This document shows, piece by piece, positions 16,418 to 25,028 of a stretch of DNA of 35,973 nucleotides (the stretch's first letter is position 1; each line of letters opens with the position of its first letter). Below the pieces are notes generated by a model. It made no database searches and was not told where the DNA came from. It saw only the letters and a program-made list of their open reading frames with translations. A program made the position numbers and the translations under genes. The stretch lies in NCBI GenBank assembly GCA_020062665.1, contig JAGUVW010000020.1, positions 1 to 35,973 on the forward strand. Reading direction: 5' to 3'. The DNA is from Pseudomonadales bacterium (GTDB taxonomy: Bacteria; Pseudomonadota; Gammaproteobacteria; Pseudomonadales; Ketobacteraceae).

Positions 16418-19400
16418 TCAGGACAGACGCGACGGCCGGCGCAGGTCGAGGGTGTGCGGGTACTCGCGGTTGGTTTCCTCCGGCGGCGGGCTCATGGGTT
16501 GCGGCGCCCGGCCGTGGGGATAGAAGCGGTCGCCGCTGTTGAGGAACGGTCGCAGTTCCGGCGGCACCTCGATGGGCCCCTGGGTATGGCCCATGCCCCA
16601 GTAACGACTGATGCGGCGGCCTTCTGCCTCGTAGGCATTCACCGGGAAGGTGTCGTAGCTGCGCCCGCCCGCATGGTGCACGTGATAGGTGCAACCGCCA
16701 ATGGAGCGGCCGTTGAAGGTGTCGATCAGATCGAAGATCAGCGGTGCATGCACGCCGATGGTGGGATGCAGCGCCGACGGCGGCTGCCAGGCGCGGAAAC
16801 GCACGCCCGCAACGTATTCGCCTTCCACCCCGGTATTGCGCAACGGCACACTGCGGCCGTTGCACGCCAGCACGTAGCGGCTGTCGCACAGGCCGGTGAG
16901 TTTCACCTGAATGCGCTCCACCGACGAATCCACGAAGCGCGCGGTGCCGTGACGGGTGACTTCCTCGCCCATCACATGCCAGGGTTCGATGGCGGCCTGC
17001 AGTTCGATCTTGATGTCGCCGATGCGGGTGCGGCCGTAATGGGGGAAACGGAATTCCAGGAACGGCGCCAGCCAGTCGGCCTGAAACGCATAACCGTTCT
17101 GCTGCATGAACGCGCACACGTCCTTCACATCTTCCATCACGTAGTGAGGCAGCATGAAGCGATCGTGCAGCTCCGTACGCCAGCGCACCAGCTTGTGCTT
17201 GTACGGCTGCTTCCAGAACATGGCCACCAGCGTGCGCAGCAACAGCATCTGCACCAGGCTCATGCGGGCGTGGGGCGGCATTTCGAAACCACGGAATTCC
17301 AGAATGCCGAGACGCCCGGTGGCGGAATCCGGCGAGTAAAGCTTGTCGATGCAGAACTCGCTGCGGTGGGTGTTGCCGGAAATATCCACCAGCAGATTGC
17401 GCAGCAGGCGGTCCACCAGCCAGGGCTGATCGATCTCGCCTTCCGGCATTTGCGAAAACGCGATTTCCAGTTCGTACAGACTTTCGTTGCGGCCTTCATC
17501 CACGCGGGGCGCCTGTGAAGTGGGGCCGATAAACATGCCGGAAAATAAATACGACAGACCGGGATGGTGCTGCCAGAACGTAATCAGGCTGCGCAGCACA
17601 TCAGGACGGCGCAAAAGCGGCGAATCCGCCGGCGTGGCGCCACCGAGCGTGACATGGTTGCCGCCGCCGGTGCCAGTGTGGCGGCCATCGAGCAGGAATT
17701 TTTCGGTGCCCAGCCGCGACTTGCGCGCGATCTCGTACAGATCGTGGGTGTTCTTCTGCAACTCATCCCAACTGTGCATGGGATGAATGTTCACCTCGAT
17801 CACGCCGGGATCGGGCGTCACCATGAATTTTTCCAGGCGCAGATCCTTGGGCGGCGCATAGCCTTCCAGCACCACCGGCATGCTGAGTTTGGCGGCGGTG
17901 GATTCGATGGCATGCACCAGCGTTATGAATTGCTCGCCACTGGTAAGCGGCGGCAGGAACACGAACAGCACACCGTTGCGTGCTTCGACGCACAGCGCTG
18001 TCTGGATGAACTGCTCCTTCTCGTTTTTCTCTTTCACCTGAGTGGCTTCGATCGGCATCAGGTTGGGCGGGAAATAGGGCAGCGCGCCGGCGTCCTCGAA
18101 CAGACTCATGGGCTGATGCTGTTCGCGCTTGCTCATGGGCAGCCAGTGAATGACTTCCAGCGGCAGCCGCATGCCCATCGGTGAATCGCCGGGCACCAGA
18201 TGCAAATGGCCACGGCGGAAGGTCCAGCTGCAACTGTGCCAGCTGTTATCGTAAAAATCCCAATTCAACGGCAGCGTGTAACCCACCGGCTGATCGAGAC
18301 CCCGCTGCAGATGCTCCAGCAGACGCTTGCGTTCGATATCCAGCTTCAGATCCTTCGCCAGCGGATCGAACTGTGCCGGCAGATTGCCTTCCTGCCACAG
18401 GTAATACACCGCATCTTCGTAACCCGGCAGAATGAAACGTTCCGGCAGATGCAGCTCGTGGACGAGCTGGGTGATGAATTGCCCGGCATTGCGTACCGTG
18501 AAACCGTAATGGTGATTGGGATCAGCCATCAGCGCGGGATTGTGCCAGAGCGGATAGCCGTCCTTGCGCCAGTAACAGGCGTACTGCCAGCGCGGCAGCG
18601 GTTCGCCGGGATACCATTTGCCCTGGCCGTAATGCTTCACGCCACCAGGCGCGAAATGTTTCTGCATGGCCAGAAACAGACTGTGGGCCAGCTTGCGTTT
18701 GGCCGGGCTGTCGGCGGTGGTGTTCCACTCCGCGCCTTCCATATCGTCGATGGACACAAAGGTGGGTTCGCCACCCATGGTCAGACGCACATCGCCCGCG
18801 CTGAGTTCTTCATCCACCTGATTGCCGAGGGCCTGGATATTGTCCCACTGCTCATCGGTGTAGGGTTTGGTGACGCGGGGATCTTCGTGAATGCGATCCA
18901 CCACGTTGGCGTATTCGAATTCCACCTCGCATTTTGAGGTAGCGCCGGTGACAGGCGCCGCGCTCACCGGATCGGGGGTGCAGGCCAGCGGAATATGGCC
19001 TTCGCCCGCGAACAGACCGGACGTGGGATCGAGGCCGATCCAGCCTGCGCCCGGCACATACACTTCACACCAGGCATGCAGATCGGTGAAATCCGCGTGG
19101 GGGCCGCTGGGGCCGTCGAGGGATTCTACATCCGGCCGCAACTGCACCAGATAACCGGAGACAAAGCGCGCCGCCAGGCCCAGATGACGCAGGATCTGCA
19201 CCAGCAGAAACGCCGAATCGCGGCAGGAACCGATTTTGCTGGTGAGGGTTTCCTCGCAGGTCTGCACGCCTGGTTCCATGCGGATGCTGTACTCGATGTG
19301 CTTGTACAGATCCTGGTTCACTTCCACCAGAAAGTTGACGATATTGCGCGGCGTGCGATCGATGGTGCCGATGTAATCCAGCAGCAGCGAGCCGGATTCC

Positions 19401-19762
19401 TTCACCTCCAGATAGGGCACCAATTCCTTCGCCAGCTGCTCCTCGTATTCGAACGGAAAATTATCGGCGTATTCCTCGACAAAAAAATCGAACGGGTTGA
19501 TGACTTTCAGATCCGCGATGACTTCCACATCGATCTGCAGCTCGCGGGATTTTTCCGGGAACACCACACGGGCGAGGAAGTTGCCGAACGGGTCCTGCTG
19601 CCAGTTGATGAAATGATTTTCGGGTTTGATCTTGAGGGAGTAGCCCTCGATGGGGGTGCGGCTGTGCACCGCCGGACGCAGGCGGAACACGTGGGGAAAC
19701 AATTGCACGGCGCGGTCGTAGGAATAGCGCGTGTGGTGGCGGATGGCGACCTTGATGGACAT
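16418..19762 (-). CDS. Large transglutaminase-like protein with DUF2126 domain
   Basis: The first and longest gene of the operon (1114 residues). The N-terminal part (1-290) is a bacterial transglutaminase N-domain plus core, with triad Cys180 (KIGSCRDSAFLL), His229 (FTDLHAWCEV) and Asp245 (IGLDPTSGL). The remaining 800 residues are the DUF2126 region, with conserved patches such as LTMGGEPTF, GKWYPGEPLPRW, DGRHTGTGGGNHVTLGG and FRGFEMPPHARM. The histidine- and glycine-rich GTGGGNH patch hints at a metal- or nucleotide-binding second active site; some workers have likened this region to glutamine-synthetase/COOH-NH2 ligase folds. Proteins of this architecture are constant companions of alpha-E and permuted ATP-grasp genes. 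AGGGG sits six bases before the ATG, and a candidate promoter lies about 80 bases upstream. Confidence 0.93.
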   Translation of the reverse strand: MSIKVAIRHHTRYSYDRAVQLFPHVFRLRPAVHSRTPIEGYSLKIKPENHFINWQQDPFGNFLARVVFPEKSRELQIDVEVIADLKVINPFDFFVEEYADNFPFEYEEQLAKELVPYLEVKESGSLLLDYIGTIDRTPRNIVNFLVEVNQDLYKHIEYSIRMEPGVQTCEETLTSKIGSCRDSAFLLVQILRHLGLAARFVSGYLVQLRPDVESLDGPSGPHADFTDLHAWCEVYVPGAGWIGLDPTSGLFAGEGHIPLACTPDPVSAAPVTGATSKCEVEFEYANVVDRIHEDPRVTKPYTDEQWDNIQALGNQVDEELSAGDVRLTMGGEPTFVSIDDMEGAEWNTTADSPAKRKLAHSLFLAMQKHFAPGGVKHYGQGKWYPGEPLPRWQYACYWRKDGYPLWHNPALMADPNHHYGFTVRNAGQFITQLVHELHLPERFILPGYEDAVYYLWQEGNLPAQFDPLAKDLKLDIERKRLLEHLQRGLDQPVGYTLPLNWDFYDNSWHSCSWTFRRGHLHLVPGDSPMGMRLPLEVIHWLPMSKREQHQPMSLFEDAGALPYFPPNLMPIEATQVKEKNEKEQFIQTALCVEARNGVLFVFLPPLTSGEQFITLVHAIESTAAKLSMPVVLEGYAPPKDLRLEKFMVTPDPGVIEVNIHPMHSWDELQKNTHDLYEIARKSRLGTEKFLLDGRHTGTGGGNHVTLGGATPADSPLLRRPDVLRSLITFWQHHPGLSYLFSGMFIGPTSQAPRVDEGRNESLYELEIAFSQMPEGEIDQPWLVDRLLRNLLVDISGNTHRSEFCIDKLYSPDSATGRLGILEFRGFEMPPHARMSLVQMLLLRTLVAMFWKQPYKHKLVRWRTELHDRFMLPHYVMEDVKDVCAFMQQNGYAFQADWLAPFLEFRFPHYGRTRIGDIKIELQAAIEPWHVMGEEVTRHGTARFVDSSVERIQVKLTGLCDSRYVLACNGRSVPLRNTGVEGEYVAGVRFRAWQPPSALHPTIGVHAPLIFDLIDTFNGRSIGGCTYHVHHAGGRSYDTFPVNAYEAEGRRISRYWGMGHTQGPIEVPPELRPFLNSGDRFYPHGRAPQPMSPPPEETNREYPHTLDLRRPSRLS

Positions 19763-19839
19763 TACAAACCCCTGTCAGGTGTTACGGTGGCAAATCGTGA
19801 CGCAGCTCAGCCTACTCCCTTTGGATGACAGCGTCGCGC

Positions 19840-19867
19840 ACAATATCGGGACAGGGTTTGATGGCAA
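19840..19867 (-). promoter_or_regulatory. Candidate promoter of the ATP-grasp/alpha-E/transglutaminase operon
   Basis: On the minus strand TTGCCA (19862-19867, five of six) and TATTGT (19840-19845, four of six) are separated by 16 bases. They lie about 80 bases before the first ATG of the operon. No obvious operator accompanies them. Confidence 0.45.
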
Positions 19868-20027
19868 GTTTTGTGCCACGGGTGGCGACAACGGCCGGCA
19901 TACCTTGCGGCGAGCGGCCTTGGCACACCATGGCTCGATTTTGTGCGCACTCCGAACGGGATCGCACCTGAATGGGGCGCACTGTTACTGCATCATTCTG
20001 CAAGCAGGACACAACGCCCCTTCCCCC

Positions 20028-20057
20028 AAAAAAAATCAGGCCCCCGCAGGGGCCTGA
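20028..20057 (-). terminator. Rho-independent terminator after the large lipoprotein gene
   Basis: A 9-bp GC-rich stem (TCAGGCCCC at 20036-20044 with GGGGCCTGA at 20049-20057) has a 4-base loop. On the minus strand it is followed by eight T residues (20028-20035). It lies 32 bases past the stop at 20089 and separates that gene from the ATP-grasp operon. Confidence 0.92.
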
Positions 20058-20088
20058 ACCGCTCTACCACTTCCACTGACAGCACTGC

Positions 20089-22347
20089 TTACAACGCTAT
20101 ATCCACTGCGCCTGCCACATCGGTTACATCCGCTGTACCGGCTGCACCCATGGCGTCCCCGGCGGGCACAAGGCAGCAAATGCCGCCCACATCACCCGGA
20201 TCGATATGATCCAGCACGCCGCCGCCCTGCTGCACCCGTGCATACACCTTGAAGAACCGGTTGCCGATGTTTTCCGCCTCCAGCAGGTTGAGCGTGTAGC
20301 CCGCCACGCTGGGCAAGCGGATTTCCTGAATCGCATCCGCCAGGCGCGGCATCACGCGGGGAATCGCAAAGTCCACCAACGCCTGAATGAATTTTTCATC
20401 CAGCACGATGGCGGACTGCTCTTTCACCACCGAGTGAATGTCGATGGTCGGATCGGTGTCGATCAGCACGCGGATGCGATTGCCGCTCAGGCCCAGATCG
20501 ATGTCGGCGCGAGCATGGGCGATGATCTGGATCAGCGGCTGGAAATCACCGCCAGTGTCAGTGCGACGCACCTGGGCGCTGATGCGCACGTCCTTGGCCT
20601 GGATGCTGGCCAGCGCGGGATTGCTGCGCGGCATCGGCAGATCCAGATAGGGTGAATACAGCGGTGTCACTTCCAGCCGCATCTCGTAATTGCGCAGCAC
20701 GGATTCCAGTCTGGGAATCGAACTGCCGGCCACGGTGGTGGACAGTTTGTCGATGCCCATCAGGTGCGCGCCGTAGATGGTTTTGTTGAGAATGTCCCAA
20801 TCCAGGCTCAAACCCACGTCGAACAGCTGGCCCGACGGCGTGGTGGTGGCAAAGCCCGGCAGTGCTTCGGTGCGCGCCTTGCTGTGATAGCCCGGCTCGC
20901 GGATCACGCTGGTGTCGCGCTGATTCACCGCCACATTGGCGTCCGCCTGGGTGATCGCCACTTCCAGTCCACTGCTGTCGGCCGTGACGCTGGCGTTCAT
21001 CAGATAGAAATTCAGTGTCTTGCCGCGCAGGGGAATGTTGAAGTCGTTGGGAATCAGCGCCAGTTGCGCGTTGATTTTTTCCGCCGCCTTTTCCCCGACT
21101 TTCTCGCCGATGAGTTCGGCAATGCTGCTGTCGATGGCTTCGAAGATCAGCTGTTCCAGCGTACCCAGTCCTGGCAGATCGAACGGGAAGCCAAAATCGA
21201 TGGCATCGAAATCACCGCCGATGATATTCAGGTTGGGTTCGATGTGATCCACCACCAGCGTGGGATTGGCGTTGGGATTGCCGTCCACCCGGAAGCGCAC
21301 CAGCACGTGGCCCGATACGTTGGCGTTGTGCAGGCCGGTGGGCACGCCCACACCCACCTTCGGCAGCAGCGGCGGATCTGCCAGCACCTTGCTCCAGATC
21401 CGCACGTCGAGGTTCTGGGCACTGACGTTGGCACGCACGTGATAGCCGCCCTGGTTAGTGGGCAGCAGGTTCACATTGAGGTTGTCGAGGCGAAAACGGG
21501 TGACATCCAGTTCGAACGAAAAGATCGACCAGCTCTTGTCCACCACCGGATTGCGCGCCTTGATCAGCTGCTCCAGGTTCAGGCCATTCAGCACGCCCTG
21601 CACACCGGGGGTGATGACATTGCTGAAGGTGCGTGCCATCACCTTGGCTTTCGCCAGCTGGGGAATGTCCACGATGGAGGAAAACGCATCGTTACTGCGG
21701 GTGCGATGAATGTCTTCGGCGCGGAACACCAGCGGCAGGAATTCACCCACCACGCCGTTGGGATCGGCTTCCAGCTGATAGGTGACGGAAAATTCGTTGT
21801 TCTCGTTCAGCGTGATGGGGGCGGCACTGCGGTAACTGGAAGGCCCGGTCTGTACCATCAGTGTTGGCGGCACCGCGCCGTTGGCACCGGTTTTGTTGAT
21901 CGGTGACAGATCCGAAACATAGCCGGTAAAGGTGACCGTCACCCCCGGCAGCATCAGCCACGGATCGATGTTGGTGATGTGGAATTCCGGCCCGCTGCGA
22001 TCCACGTAAAACGTCAGCGTGCGGCTCACCTGCGGCGTGCGCACTTCCAGCCGGTTCTTTTCATCTTCGAAGGTGGAACCCGCCAGCTGCGCGGTGGCAA
22101 CACCCGTTTCCCCGTTCACTGCAAACTGCGCGGTGACATCGTTGCCATTGAGCAGAAAAGTAGCCTCGCCGGCTTTGGTTTTGACAAAGCGAATGTCGAA
22201 ATCGATGAGATCGCTGCGGCCGAACACCCCCTGCTGGGTGGGTGATGCAAACTGGATGTCGGCACCGCCGCAGGCGCTGAGCAAAACGGCCAGACACAGG
22301 GTCGCCAGCGCGCGCACTCCCTGAAGCCAGTACTGGGTTGGAATCAT
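20089..22347 (-). CDS. Large lipoprotein, possibly lipid-binding (TULIP/BPI-like)
   Basis: The 752-residue product has a lipoprotein signal ending LLSAC (Cys26). Residues 30-230 look like beta-sandwich domains (FLLNGNDVTAQFAVNGETG, and a Ca-free Ig-like region). The rest alternates long amphipathic strands with helices such as TLEQLIFEAIDSSIAELIGEK and LVDFAIPRVMPRLADAIQEI. A helix pair packed on curved strands is what the TULIP/BPI lipid-binding fold looks like, but the match is by pattern only. The C-terminus carries a CC pair and an Ala/Gly/Asp-rich tail. AGGGG precedes the ATG. It is divergent from an RND/MMPL-type transporter, so a lipid shuttle between membranes is a reasonable but untested idea. 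Confidence 0.75.
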   Translation of the reverse strand: MIPTQYWLQGVRALATLCLAVLLSACGGADIQFASPTQQGVFGRSDLIDFDIRFVKTKAGEATFLLNGNDVTAQFAVNGETGVATAQLAGSTFEDEKNRLEVRTPQVSRTLTFYVDRSGPEFHITNIDPWLMLPGVTVTFTGYVSDLSPINKTGANGAVPPTLMVQTGPSSYRSAAPITLNENNEFSVTYQLEADPNGVVGEFLPLVFRAEDIHRTRSNDAFSSIVDIPQLAKAKVMARTFSNVITPGVQGVLNGLNLEQLIKARNPVVDKSWSIFSFELDVTRFRLDNLNVNLLPTNQGGYHVRANVSAQNLDVRIWSKVLADPPLLPKVGVGVPTGLHNANVSGHVLVRFRVDGNPNANPTLVVDHIEPNLNIIGGDFDAIDFGFPFDLPGLGTLEQLIFEAIDSSIAELIGEKVGEKAAEKINAQLALIPNDFNIPLRGKTLNFYLMNASVTADSSGLEVAITQADANVAVNQRDTSVIREPGYHSKARTEALPGFATTTPSGQLFDVGLSLDWDILNKTIYGAHLMGIDKLSTTVAGSSIPRLESVLRNYEMRLEVTPLYSPYLDLPMPRSNPALASIQAKDVRISAQVRRTDTGGDFQPLIQIIAHARADIDLGLSGNRIRVLIDTDPTIDIHSVVKEQSAIVLDEKFIQALVDFAIPRVMPRLADAIQEIRLPSVAGYTLNLLEAENIGNRFFKVYARVQQGGGVLDHIDPGDVGGICCLVPAGDAMGAAGTADVTDVAGAVDIAL

Positions 22348-22628
22348 GATCTATCCCCTTTCAATAAGTTGAATGAATGCCGCCCTGAACTGCCCGGAAA
22401 GGAACGGATGCTGGCAGGTTAGGGGACGGGCGGACAAAAGAATTGACCCTGACCGGTGCGCAGGCTGCACGGGCGGGTCAAGCGCTGTTGTCGGGTGTGG
22501 CCGGATGTCCGTTGTGGCCAGGTGTCTGTGCGGGCAGGGGACTTTACTGTGCCAGCTAGTTCCTTAGTAGCAGGCAGGGCCGGCGTCTGCTGGCTACAGT
22601 AGGCGTTCTGCTTGTGGGAATCGCCTGT

Positions 22629-25022
22629 ATGAATCAAGACTGGATTTCACTGTTGGTACGGCGGCGCTGGCCGCTGTTTTTGCTGTCCTGCCTGCTGATG
22701 GCATTCGCGCTGGCCGGGTTTCGCCAGTTTGTGTTTGATTCATCGCCCCGGGTGTTTTTCGACGATGACAACGCGGAATACGAGCGCTTCGAGGCACTGG
22801 AAGATACCTATGGCCGGGATTTCCGCCTGTTTTTCATGATGTCTGCCGAGGACGGTGACGTTTTCCAGCCGTCTCACCTGCAGGCCCTGCGCGAGATGAC
22901 GGAGCGCTGCTGGCAGCTGGCATTCGTGCGGCGAGTGGATTCCCTCAGCAATTTCCAGTACAGCCACAGCGAAGGCGATGATCTGTTCGTGGAGGATCTG
23001 CTCAGCGACGACATCATCAACGATCCCGAGCGCCTGGCCGCGCGCAAGGCCATCGCCCTGTCCGATCCGGATATTGCCGGGCGCCTGGTGGCAAAGAACG
23101 GTGGCCATGCCGCCATCGTGCTGGCCCTCAACATGACCCCCGAAGATGTGCAGACCCCAGAAAGCGCCGAGATGGTGAAGCAGGCCCGCGCGCTGGCCGA
23201 CGAAATTGCCGCGCGTTATCCCGGCGTGAAGTTTGCCGCCACCGGCAATCTGCTCAGCACCTACTACAACATGGAAGTGGCGCAGCAGGACATGGCGGTG
23301 ATGGTGCCGCTGATGTTCGGCCTGATGTTTCTGTTTCTGGGTTTCATGCTGCGCAGCATTTCCACTGTGGTGGTGACGCTGATCATTGCCTTCTGTTCTG
23401 CCGTGGGCGCTTTGGGACTGAGCGCCTGGCTGGGCATCACGTTTTCGATTCTGGCGTCGAACGCGCTGATCATCGGCATCACCGTGGCGGTGGCGCATTG
23501 CGTGCACATCTTCACCCAGCTGTTCAAGGATCTGCAGCATCTGCCCAAGGCCGAAGCCCTGGCCGCCACCCTGCGCACCAATTTCCTGGCCGTGAGCATG
23601 ACCAGCCTCACCACCATGCTGGGATTTCTCAGTCTGAATACCAATGATCTGCCGCCGGCCGTTGCGCTGGGTAATGCGGCCGCCATTGCCACCGCTCTGG
23701 CCTGGTTGCTGTCGTTCACCTTGTTGCCGGCGCTGGTGATGCTGCTGCCGTTCAAGGCCCACACCACCAGCGAGTACTTGATCGAAGGCCGCATGTCACG
23801 GCTGGGCGAATGGGTGATCCGCCGTCCGTATCCCATTCTGCTGCTGATGATTGCCCTCAGCGTGGCCGCATTGCACCTGAGCTTCAATAACCGGCTCAAC
23901 GACAACCTGATCCAGACCCTGCATGAGCCGCATATTTTCCGCAGCGATACCCAGGCCATCGACAATCAGTTCGGCGCGCTCTACATCAACAATTACGACA
24001 TGGATTCCGGCAGCGAGAACGGCATCGTCGATCCGCGCTACCTGCGCGAGATGGACAAGTTCGTGACTTACCTGCGCAGCCAGCCGGAAGTCAGCAGCGT
24101 GCATGCGTTTTCTGACATCATCAAACGGCTCAACCAGAGCATGCACGGCGAGGACCCCGCCTACTACACGATTCCTGATGATCGCGAGCTGATTTCCCAA
24201 TACCTGCTGCTGTATGAAATGTCGTTGCCGTTCGGACTGGATCTGAATGAAATGCTCACCCCCGACAAGCGCCGCTCGGTGGTGGTGGTGGGCATGCCAT
24301 CCCAGGACACGCACACGGACATCGCGGTGGATCAGCGCATCTGGGAATGGCAGCAGCACAATCTGCCGCCGGAATACCAGGCCCGCAACATTTCACTGTC
24401 CAACATCTGGTCGTACCTCACCATTCACAGCCTCACCAATTCGCTGGAAGGTTCCATCGTCGCGCTGGTGCTGATATCGGCGGTGATGCTGTTCATGCTG
24501 CGCTCGGTGCGCTATGGCGTGATCAGTCTGATTCCCAATCTGCTGCCGGCGGCGTTCGGTTTCGCGGCCTGGTATTTCATCTCGGGCAATGTGGGGCTGG
24601 GGCTGACCTGCGTGGTGATCATCACCATGGGCATCGTGGTGGATGATACGGTGCATTTTCTGGTGAAGTACCAGCGCGCGCTGAAAGAAAACGGCGGCAA
24701 TGCGGAACAGGCGGTGCGCGCCACGTTCCGCCAGGTGGGTTCGGCCATCTTCATCACCACGGTGGTATTGGCGGCGGGCTTTGGTGTGCTGGGGATGTCG
24801 CAGATCGTCATCAACAGTGCGCTGGGACAGGTGACGGCGGTGATTCTGCTGGCGGCGTTTTTGCTCGACGTATTGCTGCTGCCGGTGCTGCTGCTGATTG
24901 CGGACCGGCGGCGCAAGCTGGCGCTGGCAGTGCCGCCGCTGCAGCCTGCGCAACCGCACGATGTCCGGCACGAGCACAACCTGGCGCCGGTGCAGCGTGC
25001 CGGGAAAGCAGAGGTGATCTGA
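22629..25022 (+). CDS. RND-superfamily transporter (MMPL/HAE3-type)
   Basis: 797 residues from the ATG at 22629; a GTG 15 bases earlier adds only five residues. Topology is the duplicated RND plan: TM1 (12-30), a periplasmic domain (31-218), five to six helices (about 222-376), TM7 (401-418), a second periplasmic domain (about 420-600) and a second helix bundle (about 605-770). Signature residues lie in the fourth helix of each half: GITVAVAHCVHIF (284-296) and GIVVDDTVHF (about 668-677). The asymmetric DD pair in the second half is usual for proton coupling in this group. Relatives export hydrophobic or amphiphilic molecules such as hopanoids, lipids or pigments. It is divergent from the large lipoprotein and convergent with the GGDEF-EAL gene; the C-terminal 40 residues are cytosolic and not conserved. 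Confidence 0.92.
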   Translation: MNQDWISLLVRRRWPLFLLSCLLMAFALAGFRQFVFDSSPRVFFDDDNAEYERFEALEDTYGRDFRLFFMMSAEDGDVFQPSHLQALREMTERCWQLAFVRRVDSLSNFQYSHSEGDDLFVEDLLSDDIINDPERLAARKAIALSDPDIAGRLVAKNGGHAAIVLALNMTPEDVQTPESAEMVKQARALADEIAARYPGVKFAATGNLLSTYYNMEVAQQDMAVMVPLMFGLMFLFLGFMLRSISTVVVTLIIAFCSAVGALGLSAWLGITFSILASNALIIGITVAVAHCVHIFTQLFKDLQHLPKAEALAATLRTNFLAVSMTSLTTMLGFLSLNTNDLPPAVALGNAAAIATALAWLLSFTLLPALVMLLPFKAHTTSEYLIEGRMSRLGEWVIRRPYPILLLMIALSVAALHLSFNNRLNDNLIQTLHEPHIFRSDTQAIDNQFGALYINNYDMDSGSENGIVDPRYLREMDKFVTYLRSQPEVSSVHAFSDIIKRLNQSMHGEDPAYYTIPDDRELISQYLLLYEMSLPFGLDLNEMLTPDKRRSVVVVGMPSQDTHTDIAVDQRIWEWQQHNLPPEYQARNISLSNIWSYLTIHSLTNSLEGSIVALVLISAVMLFMLRSVRYGVISLIPNLLPAAFGFAAWYFISGNVGLGLTCVVIITMGIVVDDTVHFLVKYQRALKENGGNAEQAVRATFRQVGSAIFITTVVLAAGFGVLGMSQIVINSALGQVTAVILLAAFLLDVLLLPVLLLIADRRRKLALAVPPLQPAQPHDVRHEHNLAPVQRAGKAEVI

Positions 25023-25028
25023 TTTGAT

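Larger units (their letters stand above)
19763..20088. other. Intergenic region between the TULIP-like lipoprotein and the ATP-grasp operon
   Basis: This 326-base stretch holds a terminator (20028-20057) ending the upstream minus-strand gene and a candidate promoter (19840-19867) for the ATP-grasp operon. I see no convincing gene or RNA in the roughly 160 bases between them. Confidence 0.6.

Noticed and set aside
16454-17518. Long plus-strand frame antisense to the large transglutaminase gene
   Set aside because: It is a shadow frame rich in Arg, Gly, His and Ala with no motif; the minus-strand gene is strongly supported by its catalytic triad and DUF2126 patches.
22740-23762. Minus-strand frame of 340 codons opposite the RND transporter
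   Set aside because: Composition is extremely His/Gln/Gly/Arg-rich, typical of the antisense of a membrane-protein gene; the plus-strand gene has clear RND features.
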